Of a stretch of DNA of 6,420 bases, positions 1 through 5,847 are shown piece after piece. Source of the stretch: Holophagales bacterium UBA2201 (GTDB taxonomy: Bacteria > Acidobacteriota > Thermoanaerobaculia > UBA2201); the NCBI GenBank assembly GCA_002327305.1, contig DCUZ01000089.1, positions 13,721 through 20,140 of the forward strand, in the 5' to 3' direction. The notes beneath the pieces are model-generated. The model was not told the origin of the DNA. It made no database searches and saw nothing but the letters and a program-made list of their open reading frames with translations. The position numbers were made by a program, and so were the translations under genes. The first letter of the stretch is position 1. Each line of letters opens with the position of its first letter.

Positions 1-1066
1 CCGGGGCGGGGGGTTCGATGGCGGGCCGGGACTCGGGCGCGGCAGCGGCGACGGGGGGAGGAACGGCCTGGGGCCTTTGGGCAAGGCGGGTGGCGAGGCC
101 ATTGAGGTCCCGGAGGATCCCTTCCAGGCTCGCGATGAAATCGTCGGCCTCCCGGACGCCCGCCCCCTCGAGGGACTGCTGGGCGAGCCCCTTCATCCGT
201 TCATCCAGGGCCGCGTGCTCCTTTGCAAGGTCCCCGTGGGGCTTCAACCGCTCCTCCCCCAGGGATGCCTGGATCTCGCGGTACTGCCGGAGCAGGTCGG
301 CGATGCGGACGAGCCTGGAGGCCTGGGTCTGCAGGCGGGCGGCCAGGGCCTCCATCTCCGACAGTTGGAGCGGGGCGGTGGAATCAAGGCGTCCGGAGGC
401 CTCCCTGATCGCCTGCCGCAGGCGCTGGGCGAAACGCTGGAGTTTGGTGTGGGCGCGCCACTCGGCGGAGTTGATGGAGTCCACCTGGCGTCCGGCGGCG
501 TCCAATTTGGACCGGATCGCTTGAACCGCCTTCGGGTCCGGCCCGGGTTCCGTCCGCTGGGCGGGAGGGCTCGGTGGGGGAGTCCGGGCCGGGGGGGCAA
601 TCGGCGGTTCCACCCGCGCGGGCGGCGGCTCCGGTTCCGGTTTGGCGGGGGTGGGCTCCGTCATGAGGGGGGGCGCGGGGGCGGCGGGCCTGGCGGCGGC
701 CCGCGCATCGGCAAAGGCCGCCTGAAATGGGGAAGCCAGTTCCTTGTGCCTGACGATCAGCCCCTCGGCCTCCAGGAGCTCGAAGCACTCGAGCGCCTCG
801 GTCCGCTCCCCCTCCGCCATCAGGGCCCGGCCGAGGAAATAATGGGGGAAATAGTCATCAACGAACATCCCCACCTTGATGCAGCCGGTGCAGGAGCGCG
901 GTTTTTCCTGTATGGCGCGCCTCAGGAGGGGGATGGCCTCCCGGTGCTGGCCCTTCTCCACCCGTTCCTTGCCGCGGGTGTAGTCCCTCTGCCAGTCGGC
1001 GTCCGCGCCGACGGAGGCCAGTAGGAGGACGAGAAGGCTAACGGATGCGGTCCAAGAACGGCGCAT
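1..1066 (-). CDS. Exported TPR-like / helical protein, C-terminus beyond the window (partial)
   Basis: The start and 355 codons are visible, and the frame is open to the left edge, so the C-terminus is missing. Residues 1-23 form a signal peptide (MRRS, then a Leu/Val-rich core, then ADA before DW), so the product should be exported. Residues 24-105 look like one or two TPR-type helical pairs: 'KGQHREAIPLLRRAI' and 'YFLGRALMAEGERTEALECF'. Between them lie a CTGC pair (C59, C62) and a DDYFPHYFLG motif that I recall from Acidobacteriota-type proteins. Residues 124-178 are Pro/Ala-rich. Residues 178-330 are charged and helical, with probable coiled coil, and a second Pro/Ala-rich stretch begins near 333. 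The ATG at 1066 is chosen because it gives the signal peptide and overlaps the kinase gene by 29 nt in another frame. No good Shine-Dalgarno precedes it, so translational coupling is likely. The function is unknown; an envelope partner of the kinase is inference. Confidence 0.8.
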   Translation of the reverse strand, partial: MRRSWTASVSLLVLLLASVGADADWQRDYTRGKERVEKGQHREAIPLLRRAIQEKPRSCTGCIKVGMFVDDYFPHYFLGRALMAEGERTEALECFELLEAEGLIVRHKELASPFQAAFADARAAARPAAPAPPLMTEPTPAKPEPEPPPARVEPPIAPPARTPPPSPPAQRTEPGPDPKAVQAIRSKLDAAGRQVDSINSAEWRAHTKLQRFAQRLRQAIREASGRLDSTAPLQLSEMEALAARLQTQASRLVRIADLLRQYREIQASLGEERLKPHGDLAKEHAALDERMKGLAQQSLEGAGVREADDFIASLEGILRDLNGLATRLAQRPQAVPPPVAAAAPESRPAIEPPAP

Positions 1067-3116
1067 CGTCGGGTTCGGGGCCGGAACGGGACAGGGCGGT
1101 CACCTCTCCGGAACGGATGGTGATCTCCAGGTCGAGGGTCGCGCCGGTCTCCGCCACCGCCACCACGGCGGTGTAGCGGCCTTCGGGCAGGGGAGCGTAC
1201 AGGGGGGTGACGGGGTCGGGGAGCTGGATCGAGGCCCCTTCGGAATCCACGAGCGACCGGACGGTTCCCCACGGACTGACCTGAAGGCTCAGATAGCCCT
1301 CGCCTCGCGCGGGGGAAGAGGTCCGGCTGCGTTGCACTTTCACGCCGATGACCGCCAGCCCCGCGAGGACCAGGAGGACCAGCGGGGCGATCACCATCAC
1401 CTTGGGGAAGGGCTTGCGGGTCGGCGAGGCCTCCAATTCGGGGGGAGGGGCTTCCGGCCGGGGGACGGGGCGGGGACGGGCCGGTTCAGCCGCGGGTTTG
1501 GGTTTCGCCGGCCGGGCCTTGGGAGGGGCTGGCGCCGGCGCGGGCTTCCGCGGCCCGGGAGCGGGGGCCGGTTCGGGTTTAGGGGAGGCCGGAACGGGGG
1601 CCGGCGGGGGAGGGACTTCCGGGCGGGCGGGCGTGGTGGATCGCGCCGGCGGCCCGGCCGGAGCGGGGACGGGGGGGGGAGTGGCTTCGCGGGTCGGAAC
1701 TGCCGGAGAGGCGGCATGTGGAGGAGGGACGACCGCCGCGGGAGGGGGAGGTGGGAAGGGAGTGGGCGGGGTCGTCGGGATCCTTGGGGTGGTGCGGTCG
1801 GGGTCCTCCTCGGCCGGTTTCAGCTTCGGGCCGGACAGCAGAGTCCGGCCCGTCTCCATGGCCTCCTCGAGGGCCGGGCCCGGGACCCGATCCGATGTGC
1901 CGCGGGAGGGGGTGAGAAGGGTGGCGCCGCTCTCCAGCAGATCCTGGGGGACCGCCGGCGTCCCCGCGGCGGGGGTGGGCATCCTCACCGTGGAATCGGT
2001 GGGGCGTTCCGACGGCTTGGTGGGCGGTTTCGTGCGGGTGGGAACGGGGACGGGCGGGGGTGTGGCCGTCCGGGCCGGTGCCGGGGCCGTATGGGCAGGG
2101 GGGGAGCCGTGGGCGGGGTGAAGGCCGCTGGGGGCGAGATAGGCCTCAACCGCCTCCTCGGCGGGGACCGGAAGGGCCAGCGCCAGAAGCGCCTCCCGGA
2201 AGTCGCGCGCCGAGGCATACCGCCGGTTCCGGTCCTTCTCCAGCGCGACCATCAAGGCCGCGTTGAACCGCTGGCCCACCTCGCCCGGCAGGTCGGCGAC
2301 CTGGACGGGGGCCGGGGCCACGGTGATGTGCTTGTGGATGTAACCATAGGGGGTGGTGGACTGGAACGGGGCCTTCCCCTCCACCATCTCGTAGAGGACG
2401 AGGCCGATGGAATAGATGTCCGTGCGGGCGTCGATCTGCTCGCCCTCCTCCAGGAACCCCACCTGCTCGGGGGAGCAGTATTTCAGTTTCCCCATGAACA
2501 TCCCGGTCTGCGTCAGGTTCTCCCCGGTGGAGAACGACTTGGCGATCCCCAGGTCGATGATCTTGATCTTGAGCTCCCCGAACTGGTTGACGAACATCAT
2601 CAGGTTCTCGGGGGAGATGTCGCGGTGGACGACGCCGTTCTTGTGGATGTTGTCCAGCCCCTCGAGGGCCTCGGCCATCACCCGCACCGCCAGCGCCAGC
2701 GGCATTCTCCCGCACGCCTGCAGGACGCGGGAGACGTCCTTGCCGGGGATGTATTCCCAAACCATGTAGAAATTGCCTGTGGACAGCTGGCAGAAGTCGT
2801 ACAGGACGGCGACATTGGGGTGCTGGATGCGGGTGGCGATGCGCGCCTCGGCGATGAAGCGCTTGTTGTCGGCGTCGGACTGGGCAATGGTCGGGCGCAT
2901 GATCTTGATGCAGCGGGTGTCGAGGAGGTGGATGTGCTTGACGGTGTACAATTCCCCCATCCCGCCGGCGCCGAGGAAGTCCAACACCTCGTATTTGCCG
3001 TCGAACAGCTCCCCTTTGCGCAGGAGGGTGGGGGCCTGTCCCACCGGGTTGCCGCAGGCGGAGCAATGCGTATCGGAGGCCGAGACCGCGGCTCCACAGA
3101 TCTTGCAGACGGCCAT
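1038..3116 (-). CDS. Membrane-anchored Ser/Thr protein kinase with zinc ribbon and PEGA-like tail
   Basis: This 692-residue Hanks-type kinase phosphorylates protein Ser/Thr residues. An N-terminal zinc ribbon has C4, C7, C18 and C21. The kinase domain spans about 42-315: glycine loop GAGGMGELY (49-57), ATP-binding K71, helix-C E90, HRD 164-166 with N171, DLG 188-190 in place of DFG, and SPEQ 215-218 at the APE position. Residue 168 is Ser (HRDISPEN) where most kinases have Lys; I recall this variant in myxobacterial-type kinases. A linker rich in Pro, Ala and Thr runs from about 335 to 565. One membrane helix lies at about 573-594. The extracytoplasmic tail (607-675) resembles a PEGA domain ('LQVSPWGTV', 'TPLYAPLPEGRYTAVV'). 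The frame stays open upstream to 3338, but the ATG at 3116 is preferred: it begins at the zinc ribbon, has TATAAT 6 nt before it, and the extension would run into arcC. The downstream gene overlaps by 29 nt. The substrate is unknown. Confidence 0.93.
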   Translation of the reverse strand: MAVCKICGAAVSASDTHCSACGNPVGQAPTLLRKGELFDGKYEVLDFLGAGGMGELYTVKHIHLLDTRCIKIMRPTIAQSDADNKRFIAEARIATRIQHPNVAVLYDFCQLSTGNFYMVWEYIPGKDVSRVLQACGRMPLALAVRVMAEALEGLDNIHKNGVVHRDISPENLMMFVNQFGELKIKIIDLGIAKSFSTGENLTQTGMFMGKLKYCSPEQVGFLEEGEQIDARTDIYSIGLVLYEMVEGKAPFQSTTPYGYIHKHITVAPAPVQVADLPGEVGQRFNAALMVALEKDRNRRYASARDFREALLALALPVPAEEAVEAYLAPSGLHPAHGSPPAHTAPAPARTATPPPVPVPTRTKPPTKPSERPTDSTVRMPTPAAGTPAVPQDLLESGATLLTPSRGTSDRVPGPALEEAMETGRTLLSGPKLKPAEEDPDRTTPRIPTTPPTPFPPPPPAAVVPPPHAASPAVPTREATPPPVPAPAGPPARSTTPARPEVPPPPAPVPASPKPEPAPAPGPRKPAPAPAPPKARPAKPKPAAEPARPRPVPRPEAPPPELEASPTRKPFPKVMVIAPLVLLVLAGLAVIGVKVQRSRTSSPARGEGYLSLQVSPWGTVRSLVDSEGASIQLPDPVTPLYAPLPEGRYTAVVAVAETGATLDLEITIRSGEVTALSRSGPEPDDAPFLDRIR

Positions 3117-3122
3117 CGATGA

Positions 3123-3131
3123 ATTATAGCA
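3123..3131 (-). promoter_or_regulatory. Extended -10 promoter of the kinase gene, predicted leaderless
   Basis: On the minus strand the sequence reads TGCTATAAT, a perfect extended -10 (TGn plus consensus TATAAT). Exactly 6 nt (TCATCG) separate it from the ATG at 3116. Transcription normally starts 6-7 nt past the hexamer, so the mRNA should begin at or next to the start codon. No convincing -35 hexamer lies 16-18 nt upstream, as is usual with extended -10 promoters. No Shine-Dalgarno could fit on such a transcript. Confidence 0.72.
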
Positions 3132-3137
3132 CGCGGC

Positions 3138-3165
3138 GGAGGGGTTCGCCCGGGTGTTCCCCTCC
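3138..3165. promoter_or_regulatory. Dyad between two divergent promoters, candidate operator
   Basis: GGAGGGG (3138-3144) and CCCCTCC (3159-3165) are perfect 7-bp inverted arms. A CCCGGG palindrome (3149-3154) sits exactly at their centre, with 4 nt on either side. The element lies between the two outward-facing -10 boxes and covers the -35 region of both, so a bound protein could affect both genes. A regulatory role is inference; the symmetry is directly visible but could arise by chance in GC-rich DNA. Confidence 0.4.
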
Positions 3166-3176
3166 TTGTGAAGCAG

Positions 3177-3185
3177 TGGTACAAT
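3177..3185 (+). promoter_or_regulatory. Extended -10 promoter of arcC, predicted leaderless
   Basis: The sequence is TGGTACAAT: a TGn extension plus TACAAT, one mismatch from consensus. Six nt (AGACCC) separate it from the ATG at 3192, the same spacing as in the divergent kinase promoter. Predicted transcription start is at or next to the A of the ATG. The -35 position (around 3157-3162) is poor. No Shine-Dalgarno precedes the ATG. Confidence 0.7.
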
Positions 3186-3191
3186 AGACCC

Positions 3192-4151
3192 ATGATCGCC
3201 GTCATCGCTTTCGGCGGGAACGCTCTCCTGCGTCCCGAGGACAACGGAACCGTCACCGAGCAGTTGCACCGGGCCAACGACGCCGCCCTCTGGCTCGTCC
3301 CCCTGACCCACCAGGGGTACAAACTGGCCGTCGTACACGGCAACGGGCCCCAGGTGGGCAACCTCACGATCCAGATGGAAGAGGCCGCCACCAAGATCCC
3401 GCCCCTTCCCATCGACGTCTGCGACGCCATGACCGAGGGGTCCATGGGCTACCTCCTCGAGACGGCCATCCAGAACCAGTTCAAAAAAATGGGGAAGGCG
3501 GTGCGGATGGCCACCATCCTCACCCCCGTCCAGGTGGACGGCGCCGATCCCGGGTTCAAGAACCCCACCAAACCCATCGGTCCCTTCTACACGAAGTTCC
3601 GCGCGGAGCAGTTGAGCAAGGAGTTCGGCTGGACCCTCAAGGAGGATGCCGGGCGGGGCTGGCGCAAGGTGGTCCCGTCGCCCAAGCCGCAGAAGATCCT
3701 CAACATGGACCTCATCCGCGAGATCCTCAAGGTGCGCGACGTGGTCGTTGCGGGAGGCGGGGGAGGCATCCCCGTGACGGTGGACGCCGACGGCATTTGG
3801 AGGGGAGTGGAGGCGGTCATCGACAAGGACTACACCGCCTCCCTCATCGCCCAGGAACTCAACGCCGACCTCTTCATCATCCTCACGGGGGTGGCCCGGG
3901 TGGCGCGCGACTACGGCAAGCCCTCGCAGAAATTCTATTCCGAGCTGACCCTGAGCGAGGCCAGGGCCCTGATGGCCGAGGGGCAGTTCCCCGCCGGGAG
4001 CATGGGGCCCAAGATCGACGCCGCGCTGCAGTTCGTGGAGGCCACCAACAAGCCGGTCCTCATCACCGATTCACAGACCCTGGCCATGGCCCTGGAGAAG
4101 AAGAGCGGCACCTATCTCGTCAAGGACCCGCCCGAAGAAGAAACAAAATAG
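3192..4151 (+). CDS. arcC: Carbamate kinase
   Basis: This cytoplasmic enzyme catalyses the reversible reaction carbamoyl phosphate + ADP = carbamate + ATP, the energy-yielding last step of arginine/citrulline fermentation. The 319-residue length is normal for the amino-acid kinase superfamily member. Motifs in order: FGGNALL (7-13) and VHGNGPQVG (48-56) in the phosphate-binding N-lobe; RGWRKVVPSPKP (155-166); GGGGGIPV (188-195); EAVIDKDYTASLIAQEL (207-223); LTGV (231-234); and GSMGPKIDAA (269-278). An in-frame GTG at 3168 would add 8 residues, but the -10 box lies inside that stretch, and family members begin just before the GGNALL strand, so the ATG at 3192 is preferred. The carbamoyltransferase gene follows after 31 nt, which supports a carbamoyl-phosphate role. 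No arginine deiminase gene is seen. Confidence 0.95.
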   Translation: MIAVIAFGGNALLRPEDNGTVTEQLHRANDAALWLVPLTHQGYKLAVVHGNGPQVGNLTIQMEEAATKIPPLPIDVCDAMTEGSMGYLLETAIQNQFKKMGKAVRMATILTPVQVDGADPGFKNPTKPIGPFYTKFRAEQLSKEFGWTLKEDAGRGWRKVVPSPKPQKILNMDLIREILKVRDVVVAGGGGGIPVTVDADGIWRGVEAVIDKDYTASLIAQELNADLFIILTGVARVARDYGKPSQKFYSELTLSEARALMAEGQFPAGSMGPKIDAALQFVEATNKPVLITDSQTLAMALEKKSGTYLVKDPPEEETK

Positions 4152-4170
4152 CAGCCCACATCAATATTCA

Positions 4171-4176
4171 AGGAGG
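4171..4176 (+). promoter_or_regulatory. Strong Shine-Dalgarno of the carbamoyltransferase gene
   Basis: AGGAGG lies 6 nt before the ATG at 4183. It fixes that start. It also contrasts with arcC, the first gene of the same operon, which has no Shine-Dalgarno. Confidence 0.85.
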
Positions 4177-4182
4177 TCCACC

Positions 4183-5100
4183 ATGAAACCCAAGCACCTG
4201 ACCACCCTGCTCCTGTGGGAACCCAGGCACATTCGCGAGGTCCTCGACCTGGCCCGCAAGGTCAAGAAGGACCGGGACAAGTACCGCAAGGCCCTCAAGG
4301 GGCAGTCTCTGGCGATGATCTTCGAAAAGCCATCCACCCGCACCCGGGTCTCCTTCACGGTGGCCATGTGGGAACTGGGCGGCCAACCCATCTACCTCTC
4401 CACGCTCGACATGCAATTGGGCCGGGGCGAGACCATTGGCGACACGGCGAAGGTCCTCTCCCGGTACGTCCATGGCATCATGGCCCGCACCTTCAAGCAG
4501 TCCACCATCGACGACCTCGCCCAGTTCGCCGCCGTTCCGGTCATCAACGGCCTTTCCGACCTCTATCATCCCTGCCAGGTCCTGGCCGATCTCCAGACGG
4601 TCCAGGAGCGGTTCGGGAAGAACGTCGAGGGGCTCCACCTGGCCTATATCGGCGACGGCAACAACATGGCCCACTCCCTCATGATCATCGGCGCCAAGTT
4701 GGGGATGAAGGTCACCTGCATCGGCCCCAAGGGCTTCCTGCCCAACCCGGGGGTGGTGAAGGAGGTGCAGCGGGTGGCGAAGCAGCACAAGGCCGTGATC
4801 GAGGTGACCAGCGACCTGGAGCAGGTGAAGGGGGCGAATGTCGTCGTCACCGACACCTGGATGTCCATGGGGCAATCGGATCCCGGCGGGACCAAGATGA
4901 AGACCTTCAAGCCCTACCAGGTGACCCAGGAGGTCATGAGGAGGGCGGACAAGGACGCGATCTTCCTCCATTGCCTGCCGTGCCACCGCGGCGAGGAGGT
5001 GACCGGGGAGGTCATCGACGGGCCGCAGTCGGCCGTCTTCGACGAGGCCGAGAACCGCCTTCACGCCCAGAAGGCGGTGATGATCTACCTGATGGGGTAG
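4183..5100 (+). CDS. argF: Ornithine carbamoyltransferase
   Basis: This enzyme catalyses carbamoyl phosphate + ornithine = citrulline + phosphate in the cytoplasm, normally as a trimer. The 305-residue length is typical. The carbamoyl-phosphate loop is EKPSTRTRVSF (48-58). HPCQ (129-132) is the HPxQ motif. GDGNNMAHS (157-165) supplies ornithine contacts. DTWMSMG (224-230) is the SMG loop that marks ornithine rather than aspartate transcarbamylases. HCLPCHRGEEVT (263-274) carries the catalytic Cys; Cys267 takes the place of the more usual Ala in HCLPAHRG. The gene is second in an operon with carbamate kinase and is followed by a terminator. That pairing suggests a catabolic (arcB-type) role, but the sequence cannot exclude the biosynthetic argF role. 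Putrescine carbamoyltransferase is less likely because of the SMG loop and the lack of a C-terminal extension. Confidence 0.92.
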   Translation: MKPKHLTTLLLWEPRHIREVLDLARKVKKDRDKYRKALKGQSLAMIFEKPSTRTRVSFTVAMWELGGQPIYLSTLDMQLGRGETIGDTAKVLSRYVHGIMARTFKQSTIDDLAQFAAVPVINGLSDLYHPCQVLADLQTVQERFGKNVEGLHLAYIGDGNNMAHSLMIIGAKLGMKVTCIGPKGFLPNPGVVKEVQRVAKQHKAVIEVTSDLEQVKGANVVVTDTWMSMGQSDPGGTKMKTFKPYQVTQEVMRRADKDAIFLHCLPCHRGEEVTGEVIDGPQSAVFDEAENRLHAQKAVMIYLMG

Positions 5101-5104
5101 GCCG

Positions 5105-5125
5105 CAGGCAACGGACAACAGGCAA
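5105..5125. repeat. Three-copy heptamer micro-array
   Basis: CAGGCAA, CGGACAA, CAGGCAA stand in perfect 7-nt register immediately after the argF stop codon. The outer copies are identical and the middle one differs at two positions. The array is short and could be chance, but a second heptamer array with a different sequence lies near the right end of the window. Confidence 0.45.
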
Positions 5126-5132
5126 TAACCGG

Positions 5133-5158
5133 GGGCGGGCCATGCGGCCCGCCCTTTT
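5133..5158 (+). terminator. Intrinsic terminator of the arcC-argF operon
   Basis: A perfect 9-bp GC-rich stem, GGGCGGGCC (5133-5141) with GGCCCGCCC (5146-5154), closes an ATGC tetraloop. TTTT follows at 5155-5158. The T-tract lies only on the plus-strand side, so the element should stop argF transcription. The tract overlaps the stop codon of the convergent sigma gene (TAA, 5159 to 5157). Read from the other side the hairpin has no U-tract, so it should be a poor terminator for the sigma transcript. Confidence 0.8.
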
Positions 5159-5819
5159 ATCTGCTCTCCGTCAGGAGTTCCTTCTTGCGGATCTTGGCGG
5201 GGGGGCCGTGGCGGAGGTAGCCCTTGCGGATCCCGTAGTCGAGTAGCGCCTCCTCCAGCATCTTGCGGCCGCGGTAGAGGCGGGACATGACGGTCCCCAG
5301 GGGGATGTGCATGATCTGGGCGATCTCCTTGTAGGACTTCCCCTCGATGTCGGCCAGGACCACCACCATGTGGTACTCCTCGGGGAGGTCGTTGAGGGCG
5401 CCCTCCACCTGGTCGTCGAGGAGGCCGGCGAAGAGGAGCGATTCGGGGTCGGCCGCAGTGCGGGTGTGATCGGGGATGAGGCTTTCCATCGATTCCTCGA
5501 TCCCCGCGAAGTCCACCTGCTGGGGCGTGGCCTTCTTCTTGCGGTAGTTGTTGATGAAGGTGTTCTTGAGGATCTTGAAGAGCCACGCCCGCAGGTTGGT
5601 CCCCATTTCGAACTTGTCGTGGTATTTGAAGGCCTTCAGGCAGGTCTCCTGCACGAGGTCTTCGGCGTCCTGGTGGTTCATCACCAGGCGGTAGGCGGTG
5701 GAGTAGAGGGAATCCACGAAAGGGAACACATCCCGCTCGAAATCCAAGGCAAGCGCGGGCGCCGGCCGGTTTTTGGGCTTGACCGATATTTCCCTGGGGG
5801 TTCCTCTCTTCTTGGGCAT
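5157..5819 (-). CDS. ECF sigma factor, SigR/RpoE-like
   Basis: This 220-residue group IV sigma-70 factor would direct RNA polymerase to a stress-type regulon. Region 2 (about 27-95) contains DAEDLVQETCLKAF (51-64) and GTNLRAWLFKILKNTFINNY (73-92), very like actinobacterial SigR (ECF12-type). Region 4 (about 137-195) contains LPEEYHMVVVLADIEGKSYK (145-164) and the helix-turn-helix ending in GTVMSRLYRGRKML (175-188). A basic N-terminal extension (1-25) and a basic tail (196-220) flank the two domains. The start is the ATG at 5819, with GGAG 7 nt upstream (5830-5827). atpE ends only 28 nt before it with no terminator between, so they are probably cotranscribed. SigR-type factors usually have a zinc anti-sigma (RsrA/ZAS, HxxxCxxC) gene next door; here the downstream neighbour is convergent argF and none is seen. 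Confidence 0.92.
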   Translation of the reverse strand: MPKKRGTPREISVKPKNRPAPALALDFERDVFPFVDSLYSTAYRLVMNHQDAEDLVQETCLKAFKYHDKFEMGTNLRAWLFKILKNTFINNYRKKKATPQQVDFAGIEESMESLIPDHTRTAADPESLLFAGLLDDQVEGALNDLPEEYHMVVVLADIEGKSYKEIAQIMHIPLGTVMSRLYRGRKMLEEALLDYGIRKGYLRHGPPAKIRKKELLTESR

Positions 5820-5847
5820 CGGTGCGCTCCGAGGGCGCTCCGGGGGA

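Noticed and set aside
77..1024. Plus-strand open frame of about 315 codons opposite the partial exported protein
   Set aside because: Gly-rich low complexity. The minus-strand frame has a signal peptide, TPR-like segments and a natural join to the kinase gene.
1332..3122. Plus-strand open frame of about 596 codons opposite the kinase gene
   Set aside because: It is a mirror of the GC-rich, Pro/Ala-rich kinase coding strand: Gly/Arg-rich low complexity with no recognisable domain. The kinase on the other strand has all its motifs.
3159..3168. AAGGAGGGG on the minus strand as a ribosome binding site for the kinase
   Set aside because: It lies more than 40 nt from the ATG at 3116 with no start codon at a useful distance, and would be upstream of the predicted transcript start.
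3168..3191. GTG start giving carbamate kinase 8 extra residues
   Set aside because: The extension contains the -10 box TACAAT and has no Shine-Dalgarno. Family members start near the residue encoded at 3192.
3117..3338. N-terminal extension of the kinase frame upstream of 3116
   Set aside because: It would read antisense through arcC and its promoter, and the protein begins naturally at the zinc ribbon just after the TATAAT box.
5133..5158. Bidirectional terminator serving the sigma gene as well
   Set aside because: Read from the minus strand the hairpin is followed by CCGGTTATT with no U-tract, so only the plus-strand direction is supported.
4168..5586. Minus-strand open frame of about 472 codons opposite argF and overlapping the sigma gene
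   Set aside because: It is antisense to a clear ornithine carbamoyltransferase, crosses the terminator hairpin and shows no family motifs.
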